DNA from: Linepithema humile
Taxonomy: Eukaryota > Arthropoda > Insecta > Hymenoptera > Formicidae
DNA length: 64,000 nt
Direction of reading: 5' to 3'
Assembly: GCF_040581485.1 (NCBI RefSeq)
Contig: NW_027124989.1
Location: 60,001 to 124,000, forward strand
The notes beneath the pieces are model-generated. The model searched no databases. It had not been told where the DNA came from and saw only the letters and a list, made by a program, of their open reading frames with translations. Below, one piece after another: positions 13,700 to 23,382 of the stretch; positions within the stretch are counted from its first letter, which is position 1; every line of letters starts with the position of its first letter. Position numbers and translations under genes: made by a program.

Positions 13700-15136
13700 C
13701 AAATATTACATGTTTGACACTCTGCGCGACAGATTAAGACGGAAAAGCATGACATGGAAAACTGTGAGAAATAGTAAAGGTATTATTGAAAATAATAACG
13801 CGCCGATACGCCGATTTACCATTCGTATGAGTGCCGCCGTGCGAATAATAACGGTATAATAGGAAACACAAGGTCGCGCCGATTCCGACTTAAAGGAATG
13901 CGAGAAGTGGGGGGCAACAATGTTTACGCTGATACACGAACGTGCGCACGAGAGAGAGAGAAAGAGGATGTGCGCGCATACTAAGCGTAACGACGAAAAC
14001 AACCCCAACGCTACGAGTCGGTTTCGAATAAATAAATGTTTGATAATTGCTCTGTTTCGAAACCGACTATCGGAAGAAAATTAACCCGTATACTTTATGC
14101 GAATTTACATCACGAATTTGACACGCTACGGTCCGCGAAACGAATACAAGTTAAACGTACTTTGTGCCGCGACACATCCATACATATAATTATAGTATAA
14201 AACGATATAAATTCAACGATTGATTCTACAATGTACACTCATAATATGTATGTTCCTACACATCACGTTTCACAGCTGAGATGAATGGACTGAAGGATAT
14301 CGAGTACATTTTTGATTCTGGCAATGACTTGAAATGTTATCAATTTTGACAGCTTATAAATAGCTCGTGTTTCTACCGCTAGTATTGTTCCCATATTGTC
14401 ATTTTTAAGCAGTAGAAAAGTTAAAAGTATATATTAATTTAATCCAAAAATATATTTTTTAACCAATCCAAAATTATTAATTTGCAGTTTGTAAAAGTTC
14501 ATAAATAGCCTCGGAAACATTTTTTTCTTTTTTTATAAGATAGAAGAAGAGAGCAGAGTTGAACAGAGTAGTTTCCAATTATGTCGTAGGACAAGAGAAA
14601 ATGACCGAATTCGCTCACCCTGGTTTTATTTCCGCGTGCTTTACACGTATTTCTACATTATTTCTTTTTCTTCTTCTCCTTTTAGTACACTTTGTTAGTG
14701 TGCCAGTAAATGAGTTCTTTTGACGATTTATTTTCGAAGCTTTTCTATTAAGTATTTACAGTTTCTATTTTGTTTTCTTTCAAGTAAATTTTTTTTCAAT
14801 ATTTGGATAATGTTTTGACCATATTCTATTTTCAATAACTTTTAATTTTATAATTAAACATATATATACCACATACATATGAGACATTATTGTCTCCACA
14901 AACTCATCTCTTTCTACTACACAAATATAGAAGCGCAGCAAATCATTTACTCGAAGAAGCCAGTCAATAAATAACGTTTTTGTAATAAATACGCAGCCAC
15001 CTGGGACCTTTTGCTCCAAATAAACACGATCCATATCGAAATCCGGCCGGTACCGTCATGATGTTATCGTGATAATCGATGTGATAACTGCAAAAAAATG
15101 ATCTCTTAGAATATAGGTATATTTTATTTTTATTAA
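13700..15136. other. Host non-coding DNA and left virus/host boundary zone
   Basis: Apart from the hairpin at 14016, no gene is supported. ORFs at 13706-14008 and 14780-15034 on the minus strand have no recognised motifs. Composition changes sharply between about 15060 (mixed, CpG-containing) and 15110 (A/T only with dense ORFs). The left edge of the viral insert is therefore placed between 15060 and 15136. No clear target-site duplication against the right edge is visible. Confidence 0.5.
14016..14068. repeat. Perfect 13 bp inverted repeat
   Basis: AGTCGGTTTCGAA (14016-14028) and TTCGAAACCGACT (14056-14068) are exact reverse complements separated by 27 bases, so the strand can form a hairpin. 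It could be the end or remnant of a small inverted-repeat element. No flanking target duplication was found. Confidence 0.7.
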
Positions 15137-15310
15137 ATGAAAGAACTGAATAAATTAATAGGCTTGTTACTTAAAAATATACCAAATTTAAATAATGTAG
15201 ATTATATTAGAAACAATTACAATTCATTAAAAAAATTACAAGAATATATTAAAATTGACAAGATAGTTCCAAAGATAAGTGAAATATCAGAAAATAATAT
15301 ACTTAAATAA
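15137..15310 (+). CDS. Small viral ORF, unknown (57 aa)
   Basis: A 57-codon ORF starts at an ATG in the context TTAAATG, which matches the late-promoter context seen at many viral genes in this insert. It ends two bases before the next ORF. The product is hydrophilic, Asn/Lys/Ile-rich and probably helical, with no recognised motif. It is the first viral-type ORF at the left edge and may be a truncated end of a larger gene lost at the junction. Function unknown. Confidence 0.45.
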   Translation: MKELNKLIGLLLKNIPNLNNVDYIRNNYNSLKKLQEYIKIDKIVPKISEISENNILK

Positions 15311-15312
15311 AT

Positions 15313-15914
15313 ATGACATTAAGGATAATTGATAGTCATAAGAATATAAGAGAAATATTAAATGAGAATATTAATAAAAATTATGAACATGTAATTTTTC
15401 TAGATTGGGACGATACTGTTATAAGTACAAGTTCACTAAATAATTATAAGTTTGAATTTCGAAATCAAAGAGAAAAGTTTGATATAATTGAAACATTTAA
15501 AGCTTTTTATATATAAATGATTCGTGCCTTGCATTACATATATTGACATACAGACAGAATCCATACGATGTTCAAGGAGAAGCTACAGAATTAAAAATAA
15601 TGGAATATTTAAAATCAGATTATAAATGTAGAAGGACAGATACATATAATAGAATAGGTCCTATAATTTCTGTAGACTATGGATGTCCTAAAATAAACGT
15701 AATTCAAGAAATCATTAATGAAGATTTTAATAAAATAACTAATAATGTTCTTTTATATTTTGTAGATAACTATAAAAATATAGTAGGATGTTTATTATCA
15801 AGTAAATACGAAGATAACATGTTTATCTATTTTTTTCCAGACTCAAATGAAGACCTAACAATATCAAGAAATATAAACAAAAAAGCTAAAGAAATATTAA
15901 AATATTTAAAATAA
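15313..15914 (+). pseudogene. Frameshifted HAD-like phosphatase remnant
   Basis: The first frame (15313-15516, 67 aa) contains VIFLDWDDTVI at about residues 27-37. This fits motif I of HAD-superfamily phosphohydrolases: hydrophobic strand, then DxDxT, with the first Asp as nucleophile. The frame closes at 15516 while another frame is open from 15501 to 15914. That second frame has no ATG near its beginning and is read as the continuation of the same gene after an indel near 15500. The second part (about 137 codons) shows no clear HAD motif II or III. The HAD assignment rests on one short motif. The break is seen directly; the enzyme class is inferred. Confidence 0.35.
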
Positions 15915-15928
15915 AAATATATTAAAAT

Positions 15929-16285
15929 CTATTGAAATTTAGTACATTGTTTTACAATCATTCCTAAGATATTTTCAAATTCTTCTATTGTCATCTTTTC
16001 AAATTGATAACTTTCGTCTTTAAACTGTTTTAATTCAAAATTATCATTTTTGTATACTATATTATTGATTGATTTTATTTTTAGATTTTCCTTCGGATTT
16101 GGTATCAACATGAAATTTCTTCCTATAATATATTCCATTACTGCTGTAGTACTATCAATAGATTCGATCTTATCGTCATCTTTCTCTTTTTTTACAGGCT
16201 TAAAAAATTTCAAGTTAGAATTAACTTTAAAGAATATAACAATGGGTCTATTTTTTTCACTGAATACAGTCTTTTTACTTCTCAC
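15929..16285 (-). pseudogene. Probable C-terminal part of the 16282-16749 gene
   Basis: This frame is open from a GTG at 16285 and has no ATG until well inside the reading frame. It follows the upstream ORF with a four-base overlap at an A run. It looks like the shifted continuation of that ORF rather than an independent gene. The product contains a Lys/Asp-rich linker and no known catalytic motif. Function unknown. If the upstream ORF is naturally shorter, this could instead be a separate overlapping gene. Confidence 0.4.
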
Positions 16286-16749
16286 AATTCTTTTTTTCCT
16301 TTTGTATTGATTTGTTTGAGATATATTATATTTTTATTGTCTGTATTTCCAAAAATCAATGGGATATAATCCCCGTTAAATATATATTCAGAGATATGCT
16401 TTTCAGTTAACTGTTCCTGAGACAATTTAGCTTTGACTAAATTACTGTCGATAATAGCTGCCATTACAATATCCTTGCCACTAGGTTTAATACTTTCAAA
16501 CTTATAGTTTTTAAAATTCTTCTTAAACTTAGGATTTTTCTTTATTTTATTAATAAAAGTCTTTACTATATCAAATTTATAACCTCCCTGTAGACATTCC
16601 GAATCTGATGTGTCGTCAACAGAATCTACAGAAAAAGAATTGATATAAAATATTCTTTTTTTTCTATCATTTTTTTTCTTTAATATGTTGCTTATCTTAA
16701 TATCTTCAATTAAAATACTATCGTCTGATTCTGAAGTATATTCCTTCAT
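16282..16749 (-). CDS. Viral protein of unknown function (155 aa)
   Basis: An ATG-initiated minus-strand ORF with an acidic N-terminus, a Lys/Arg patch near residues 24-32 and a CLQGGYKF segment near 53-60. The GG followed by a variable residue recurs in many proteins of this insert. It ends in a TGA that overlaps the GTG of the next ORF (15929-16285), just after a run of seven A on the coding strand. The two ORFs may therefore be one gene of about 270 aa broken by a homopolymer indel. No family is recognised. Confidence 0.5.
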   Translation of the reverse strand: MKEYTSESDDSILIEDIKISNILKKKNDRKKRIFYINSFSVDSVDDTSDSECLQGGYKFDIVKTFINKIKKNPKFKKNFKNYKFESIKPSGKDIVMAAIIDSNLVKAKLSQEQLTEKHISEYIFNGDYIPLIFGNTDNKNIIYLKQINTKGKKEL

Positions 16750-16757
16750 AATTCTAT

Positions 16758-17288
16758 TTAAATGCGAATATTTTTATAAAATCTTCTAGTAAAATTAGTT
16801 CCTATAGATTCGTTACTTGATTTGTATATAACACCAAATATATCATTATATCTCTCTTTAATATAAAATATTTTAATCTCTTTATCATCGTCAATATCTT
16901 TTTTAAATACCGTTTTTACTGATTTTTTTAGTGAATTTACTATTCCTTCCATTTTTTGCTTATCCATTAATATAAACGTATTATTTCCTATATTTAATAT
17001 GTAATTAAACGAAAGTTCTCTCTCATAAAATATATTTAACTCGTGTGTTTTTGTATCTTTCTTTGACAAATTTGCCTTAGATGTTAATATAATAGGTTCT
17101 GGATATACGTTTTTTCCAAATTCTAAATTATTTAAGCCTGTAACTTTATCTATAAATACATAATATATATATTCAAAATCTTTACAATGTGTAATTATTT
17201 TATAACACGTGTTCAATTTCTCTTTTTCATAAGTCATATCCGTAATAGTATCTTTATTGTACATAATAGTACTCAGTTTATCTCTCAT
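16758..17288 (-). CDS. Viral protein of unknown function (176 aa)
   Basis: An intact ATG-to-stop ORF on the minus strand, eight bases upstream of the 16282-16749 ORF in the same direction, so the genes are probably transcribed as a tandem set. It alternates charged helices and beta-like segments (for example ILNIGNNTFILMD) and ends in a basic tail. It lies downstream of the RNA polymerase subunit gene. There is no transmembrane segment and no motif I recognise. Confidence 0.5.
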   Translation of the reverse strand: MRDKLSTIMYNKDTITDMTYEKEKLNTCYKIITHCKDFEYIYYVFIDKVTGLNNLEFGKNVYPEPIILTSKANLSKKDTKTHELNIFYERELSFNYILNIGNNTFILMDKQKMEGIVNSLKKSVKTVFKKDIDDDKEIKIFYIKERYNDIFGVIYKSSNESIGTNFTRRFYKNIRI

Positions 17289-17412
17289 TATATCCCTTTA
17301 TAATTTTAGTTTTTATTAATAAAATATCAATTAAATTATTTAGCAAATATTTATTAACTTCCATACTAAAAACAGTTCAATTTAATAATTTATATTTCAT
17401 ATTTTATTTAAA

Positions 17413-19724
17413 CTATAAAAAATCGGGATACAATATTTTCTCTTTCACAATTTTTGGTATTATAATTTTTCCCCTGCAATTTAAAGATTGTAAGAATACT
17501 TTACATGCATATGTAAAATTAAACTTATTCAATTCTGGAGAGTAACCCAAATTTTCACATCTGGTACACTTCCATCTAGAATAGTCAGGATTACTCTCAT
17601 GAGTTGCGAAATCTCCGCATCTAGTACATATAAACGATTCAATTCTGTCTTCCACTGAATCTGATAGTAAAGAGAGTAATACATCTGAAGCTCCATGGCA
17701 CGCAATTCCGTCTCCCTCCATTTCTCCGAATCTTATTCCTCCTTGTCTTTTTTTTCCACTAGGTGCTTGAAGTAATTTTGTCTTCTTTCCTCTGTTTCTC
17801 ACTGTTATTTTCTCAATAGCCATCTGAGTGAGTAATAGGTAATACTCCATACCCATAAAATGTTTATTTCCACCATCACATTTTATCAATTCGTGTGTAT
17901 AAGGATTGTATAGATCAACCAAACAAGATGCCTTTTCATCATACTCCTCGTCTGTAAGATTATCATTATATCTCTTGTATCTATTTATTATTTGAGAATG
18001 ATAAGAATCTAATCCTGTATTTGTCAAAGGTTGATAATTTATAAGTTTAATACTTCCCTCGTTGTCTCCGAAAGGATTCGAAGAATAACTACTGGTAAGT
18101 TTTATCTGATTGTAGAAATTAAATGTTTTCCTAGATATAATAGAAACGCTGTTTATAATTATATCCGGAGTTACCCCATTAATAGTATGAGGCAACATAT
18201 CGTTATCAATAATACATCCTATAGTACCTTTTTGGGCTGCCTGGTTAGTCATTTTATCTCCTATCTCTTTATATCTGAAACTACTCAAGAGATATTTTAT
18301 AACTATATTACTGTTTCTTTCTTTCCTTATTCGTTCTACTCTAACAGGATAATTTGTAGATAATCCATCTGACACATCAAACGATATATTTGACTTGATG
18401 TTGAAATTTTCAGCACTTTTAAATCTACAATCTATATGTTTGTGCATAGCATCATCTTTCTCAAGTATAGTTCCAATCCTAGTTCCAATCCTAGGGAGCC
18501 CGGTTGCTTCAAGTTTCTTGTGAGAATGAATCAATCTTGTAGGAAGAGGGGAATTTAAACCTAGAACAGGGACTTCTGATCTATACTTTGTGGTTGAAAT
18601 CACGCTTAATTTTCCCGATTTGTAACAACTCGAGCTTAATATGATAGAATCTTCCAAATTCATAGCTTTCCATGACATAACAGCTACCATTAGATGAACT
18701 CCAAATCCTCTGTGGATTAAATTTGAAAGCTGCAAAGTATCGTTGGTTATACACATACAATTTCAAACGGAAGAGATAAATTCAATGTATTATCAAATTT
18801 ATTGAAGTTGTCTCTAGACATTCCTGATAACGTATGCTTCTGTTGAGCGTCTCCCAATGTAACTCTTGCTCCTGCCATTCTCCCTATATCGGTTAGATAA
18901 GATGTTAAATGACTTACTTTTGATAATGACGATAAATCTATATAATTTATTTTTAATTTATCGTTATTGTTCATAGAATAAAACTTTTCTACGCTTGGAC
19001 ATATATTTGAATACAAACTTTGTTCGACGTCAATAAATTCTACAACATGCGGATATTTCTGCATGAATAAGTAAAAGTCATTAAGCACTTCTTTGTCGTT
19101 CATAATATCATTGTAATATTCTTGGCACACTATGGATCCTTTTTCTACTACCATAACAGGTCGTACCAACCTTTCTATTCCTAATGTAATTCTTATCTGT
19201 AAATACATATCATCTACAGGATAAAACAACAAGGTAACTTTGTCTCTTTTGTGCATTGGTATAACACTGATTCCAAAATCGTAAGACGAGAAACAATTTT
19301 CTCTCTTTAATTTTCTTAATTTCTTAACAAACGTCTTAACATATGTCTTACATATAGAATTTATATAAAATTCAGAGTGATCAACAATAGAGACAATAAC
19401 TCCATTTTCAATATCAGTATGTTTTTTTGTATCGTCTTTAATAAACTTCTCTAATTCGTTAAAAATTTTTTCATGCAAACTTCTTGTATAATGCGTTACA
19501 CTTACTCCGACATTCAAGGATTTTATGAGGCCAACATTTGGACCATGATCTGTTGTATTGCTAGGATCAAGCCATCCGTTTGTTGATGGATGAACATTTC
19601 TCATTTCTAAAGACTTACTCATTACGTCTCCAAAAAACGAGTACAATCTATCGAAGTAGATTTCTACCACGTTATAACATTTGTTGTTATAACATATTTT
19701 AATTGTTGCTTTATCCGACTCCAT
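17413..19724 (-). pseudogene. RNA polymerase second-largest subunit (RPB2/RPO132-like), C-terminal part, frameshifted
   Basis: Two overlapping frames encode the catalytic two thirds of RPB2. The 325-aa part (19724-18747) has the fork/core signature MRNVHPSTNGW...GPNVGLIKSL. The 447-aa part (18756-17413) has NLEDSIILS (the NxEDS metal site, residues 33-39), GDKMTNQAAQKG (about 166), KRQGGIRFGEMEGDG, and a terminal Cys4 zinc ribbon (CTRC...CTRC) at the C-terminus. The frame breaks near 18750. About 400 residues of the protrusion and lobe are absent: the ORF begins only 15 bases after the neighbouring gene, at an ATG in TAAATG context. This could be a deletion, or a naturally split RPB2 whose other half lies outside the window. 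The family call is secure. Confidence 0.93.
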
Positions 19725-19727
19725 TTA
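19722..19727 (-). promoter_or_regulatory. TAAATG late-promoter-type start of the RPB2 fragment
   Basis: The minus strand reads TAAATG with the ATG of the RPB2 fragment. In poxviruses TAAAT(G) is the late initiator. Its presence argues that this shortened start is a genuine gene start, not a random internal ATG. Confidence 0.5.
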
Positions 19728-19739
19728 TTACAAATTATT

Positions 19740-20495
19740 TTATTCTTTATTATTAATTTCTTCAAATTCTTTTAAATATCTCTTGACATAATGTCTTAAT
19801 TTTCTTTTTAAATGAGAATCTGTGTAATAGCAAAATGGTGTATTTATTATTGTTGATAATCCGTTTCTTTCTATATAATATATACTTTTATCATAAGATA
19901 TGACAGCATATCTCTCTTTAGACAGAATATCACTTACAATTGAGTTTAAATTTTTTGAATCATATTTTCTTTTAAATGATTCAGTTATAACGTTGATATC
20001 TGTTAGAAAAACATAATGAACGGATGAACAATCAAATAAGTGATTTGTTTCATGAAGTAAAATTATATTACTTATACCTAAGTGTCTGCAATTTTGCAAG
20101 AGTCCTCCGTAATAGTCTTTATTTCTTTTTCCCAAATCATCCGATAATATTAAAATTTTTGATTTATTACATTTGTCTCTAATAAATTCTCCGATTTCAT
20201 TTGCTTTTTCCTCAATTAAGTTTTTAGATTTTGATTTTTGTTCTAATTGTTGTCTAGTAAATATATGGTTTAAAGGTACATAAGGACTATAATTTTTTGC
20301 GTTATTTTCGTTATTTATGAAAAGAAAGACATAGTGAAATACATCTTTAAATTTTTCCAGCATATTGTTGGACAGTACTGTTTTTCCTGAACCAGATCCT
20401 CCTATTATAACTGAATTAAAACATCCTATCTCATCTATTTTTTTAATCATTTCGTTGAAATCAAACTCATCTCTTGTAAAGTTAAAATCAGGCAT
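19740..20495 (-). CDS. Virion DNA-packaging ATPase (A32-like)
   Basis: A 251-aa FtsK/HerA-type ATPase of the nucleocytoplasmic large DNA viruses, which moves the genome into the forming virion. Walker A GGSGSGKT is at residues 32-39 and Walker B ILILSDD at about 114-120. A downstream LLHETNH segment fits the sensor region. The length is close to the usual 250-270 aa. The ORF is uninterrupted, unlike most large genes here, and starts at ATG. It lies head-to-head with the kinase gene, 48 bases apart, and just upstream of the RPB2 fragment. Confidence 0.93.
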   Translation of the reverse strand: MPDFNFTRDEFDFNEMIKKIDEIGCFNSVIIGGSGSGKTVLSNNMLEKFKDVFHYVFLFINNENNAKNYSPYVPLNHIFTRQQLEQKSKSKNLIEEKANEIGEFIRDKCNKSKILILSDDLGKRNKDYYGGLLQNCRHLGISNIILLHETNHLFDCSSVHYVFLTDINVITESFKRKYDSKNLNSIVSDILSKERYAVISYDKSIYYIERNGLSTIINTPFCYYTDSHLKRKLRHYVKRYLKEFEEINNKE

Positions 20496-20543
20496 TGTAA
20501 TTATTTACAGTATAAATATTTAAATAGTTAAATAATTTTTAAT

Positions 20544-21911
20544 ATGGATATTAAAAAATATTACGAAAATAAAATTTACAATGTATTATGTAACAAAAAT
20601 AACTTTAGTGATATAAAAATGAAGATCACTACAATAATTAATAAAATTATTGACGATATATATGTAAATAAGTCTGTATCTAATTTATTCAGTGATAAAT
20701 TTAGTGATTTTTACTTTGATAAGTACGAAAGAATAAAGCACTATTACAATTTAAATAATTATCTTTATTTAATAAATTCTGGTGGTTATGGAATAGTTTT
20801 AAGATGTGATAATAATTATTGTATTAAGTTGATATTTGAATATAACGAGGTTAGTTATACACACGAGTATGATATACCTATAACTATTAAAGAAAGATTA
20901 ATAAAAAATAATCTTGGTAAGTACAACGAGTTTATATCTATTCCAGAGTTGCTTATAAAAGGTCTAGTTTGTAAAAATTTAAAACTTGTAATATCTATAT
21001 ATTCTTTCTTGATTATAACGTGCAAGAATGTACTCGAGAAAGATTTGGAATTGTCAAAGCTACAATCTGTGTCATTAGAAAAGCAGATATCTGATTTCAA
21101 CTCTATATCAAATATATATAACAAATATAAGAACAACAGTAAGTTTTATATTGTATTTAGTAATTTATATAAAAAATATGTTAATGATCATATTAATATA
21201 GTTTTATTAAATAACTATAATAATTTAATGAAATTTTTGGATAATTATAGAGTTAATTTTAAAAAACCGTTGAAAGACAACATTTTAAAATCCAATGTAT
21301 TGATAGAAAGATTAGCTTTGGAAACTTCAGATGGGTTGAGACTAGATAATTGTGGAGATATATCATCTTTTGGATCAAAAGCATACGAAAGAGATGTAGA
21401 TTATTTGAGAATGTTGACGTTACAAGTTTTGTTGTTTGTGTTAAATGTTAATAAATGCTTTAAATTTTTCGTGCATAATGATTTGAAAATGAATAACATA
21501 TTAGTATTTAATAAGGAATATCCTTTGATTATAGATTATAAGTACAAAAATAAAAGAATGTCTATAGAATTTTTTGAGAGATATATTTTTAAGTTGAATG
21601 ATTTTGATTTTTCCAATTTTGACTCATATAATAATACTAAGATAGAACATAGTAAATTTGCAAACAATGATCATTGGATTTATGATGTACATTTTTTTGT
21701 ACATTCTATGATAGTGTTTATAACTGAAGAGAAATTAATGAAGATAGACAGTGTATTATTTAATAATCTAAAAAAGTATTTTTTATTTGGATGTACAGTA
21801 AAAAAAATAAGATGTAATAATAAAAATTTAGAAAAAAAAGATTTATCATATTTGGAGGATTTTATTTTTGGTAGTATGATTTTTAGTAAGTGGATTAAAA
21901 ATTCTAAATAA
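20544..21911 (+). CDS. Viral Ser/Thr protein kinase (F10-like)
   Basis: A 455-aa uninterrupted ORF with kinase landmarks: the glycine loop NSGGYGIV (residues 78-85), a Lys in YCIKLIF (about 92-98), the catalytic loop FVHNDLKMNN (309-318, HND in place of HRD), and NDFDF (352-356) in place of DFG. Poxvirus F10 is a divergent kinase of about 440 aa, packaged in virions and needed at the start of membrane formation. Length and divergence fit that family. It is read divergently from the packaging ATPase. The intact frame may mean recent insertion, chance or retention. Confidence 0.85.
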   Translation: MDIKKYYENKIYNVLCNKNNFSDIKMKITTIINKIIDDIYVNKSVSNLFSDKFSDFYFDKYERIKHYYNLNNYLYLINSGGYGIVLRCDNNYCIKLIFEYNEVSYTHEYDIPITIKERLIKNNLGKYNEFISIPELLIKGLVCKNLKLVISIYSFLIITCKNVLEKDLELSKLQSVSLEKQISDFNSISNIYNKYKNNSKFYIVFSNLYKKYVNDHINIVLLNNYNNLMKFLDNYRVNFKKPLKDNILKSNVLIERLALETSDGLRLDNCGDISSFGSKAYERDVDYLRMLTLQVLLFVLNVNKCFKFFVHNDLKMNNILVFNKEYPLIIDYKYKNKRMSIEFFERYIFKLNDFDFSNFDSYNNTKIEHSKFANNDHWIYDVHFFVHSMIVFITEEKLMKIDSVLFNNLKKYFLFGCTVKKIRCNNKNLEKKDLSYLEDFIFGSMIFSKWIKNSK

Positions 21912-22403
21912 ATGGAAAATAATAACGAACAACATGTAAATAATAAAGATAGCTACAAAAAAAATGGTAATTATTAAAAAGACGACAATTATAAAAATAT
22001 ATATACTGATAAACTTGATATCTTAAGTAAAATAGAAAAAAATATTTCTCCATTTTCGAAATTTGCTAACTACAACGAAGAAAGGATAGCAATAGGTAAA
22101 TTATGTCAAAAATATCTTGTCAGAGAAGATTTAAATCTCATATATTCATGTTATACCACAGATTTGTTCAATGCAAGAATATTTACAAAAAATTACATGA
22201 GTAATATAATAGTAAAATATTGGTTAAAATTTTCATCAAATGTTATAACAAATAGGTCTATAGGATTTTCTATTGTTTTTAAATTAATGGATGACGGTAA
22301 CAAGTGTATCTTACTTTATGAAAATTTAAAAAAATATCTTTATAAAATAACTAGTAATGACTTTATTTTAAATAAAGATATATCAGATCAAATTATGTTT
22401 TAG
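21912..22403 (+). pseudogene. Unknown viral gene with an in-frame stop
   Basis: An ATG at 21912 (AATAAATG context) directly follows the kinase stop. The frame meets a TAA at 21975-21977 after 21 codons, then stays open in the same frame to 22403, giving about 163 codons in all. A single substitution explains the break. The C-terminal part resembles a small mixed alpha/beta domain with several Lys/Tyr-rich segments. No family is recognised. Confidence 0.55.
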
Positions 22404-22424
22404 AAACTTTTTATAATATATCAG

Positions 22425-22970
22425 ATGTACTTGAACAACTGTTATTCAGACTGTTATCTTTTCAATATATATAATATTCCGAGAACTAAAATTATTTTTA
22501 AGGTAAAGGATATTTTTTTTGAATTTACTGTAACAAGACTTGTAATATTATCTGAAAATACAAATTTTGTAATACAGACGAATGTATCTGAAGATGTTTA
22601 TATAAGTAAAGTATCAGATAGTGATTATACTCTACATGAAAATAATAGTTTTATTAAAATGTTCCTGTACACATTCAAGAATTATATCTCTTTCTTTTAT
22701 ATTTTATCAAAAATTCCTCCTATAATAGAAGAACAAAGACTAATGTCTTTTATTCCAGGAGAATATGCGTGTTTAAAAGTAAGGGATAATGTTATAAGTG
22801 TTATAATATTAAGTCATTTTGATGATCTGTGTGAAGTTATACAGCTGTCTCAGAATGCTCACATAATAATGAATGTTAATAAAGATCAATTAATAAGAAA
22901 ACCGAAAACCATTTATAATAGAATGTCTAAAAATATATTAAATTATATCATAGGAGACGAAAATTATTAA
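22425..22970 (+). CDS. Viral protein of unknown function (181 aa)
   Basis: An intact ATG ORF 21 bases after the previous gene, same strand. It has a beta-rich N-terminal half and a hydrophobic segment (YTFKNYISFFYILSKIPP) near residue 85-105 that is probably buried rather than membrane-spanning. It ends with a basic helix. No motif is recognised. It lies in a plus-strand run of three genes between the kinase and a convergent minus-strand gene. Confidence 0.55.
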   Translation: MYLNNCYSDCYLFNIYNIPRTKIIFKVKDIFFEFTVTRLVILSENTNFVIQTNVSEDVYISKVSDSDYTLHENNSFIKMFLYTFKNYISFFYILSKIPPIIEEQRLMSFIPGEYACLKVRDNVISVIILSHFDDLCEVIQLSQNAHIIMNVNKDQLIRKPKTIYNRMSKNILNYIIGDENY

Positions 22971-22998
22971 ATTATAGTTTAAAAAAATTTTAGATTAA

Positions 22999-23382
22999 AT
23001 GGCTATCAAATCTATAGATAACGAAAAAACAATAAATTTCAATCCTACATTTATCTTTTATGAACTTTATAGTATTATCGGTTCAGATTCTGTATTAATA
23101 TTATTATTAAATCTAATTCTTTTTGGATTTATAATTTTAATATTATATTTCTTTTTTCATATAGAAGTAATATATATATACAAATTAATATTCAATAAAA
23201 TAGATGAAACAGATAAGGAAAAAAAATATAAAATAGAATATACAAAAAAAATTGAAGATTTGTTTACTTCTAAAATTGAATGTTTAAATGGAGTTGCAAC
23301 AATATTCAAAGCAGACGGAACAAGATCTGAAGCAAGAAATTTAAAAGGAGATATAATAAGATATCCTTTTTGTAAAGATTAG
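22999..23382 (+). CDS. Small viral membrane protein (127 aa)
   Basis: The ORF begins at ATG in ATTAAATG context. Residues about 31-55 (VLILLLNLILFGFIILILYF) form one strong transmembrane helix, followed by a charged, Lys-rich domain. Poxvirus-type virions carry many such single-pass proteins. The stop codon overlaps the stop of the convergent gene on the other strand (23379-23381), showing how tight the packing is. No specific homologue is recognised. Confidence 0.6.
   Translation: MAIKSIDNEKTINFNPTFIFYELYSIIGSDSVLILLLNLILFGFIILILYFFFHIEVIYIYKLIFNKIDETDKEKKYKIEYTKKIEDLFTSKIECLNGVATIFKADGTRSEARNLKGDIIRYPFCKD

Noticed and set aside
13706..14008. 100-aa minus-strand ORF with hydrophobic stretches
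   Set aside because: No recognisable family; it reads through microsatellite-like GAGAGA sequence.
14780..15034. 84-aa minus-strand ORF next to the left edge
   Set aside because: No motif; could be a transposon or gene scrap but nothing supports it.
18031..18363. 110-aa plus-strand ORF inside RPB2
   Set aside because: Antisense shadow of the RNA polymerase gene.
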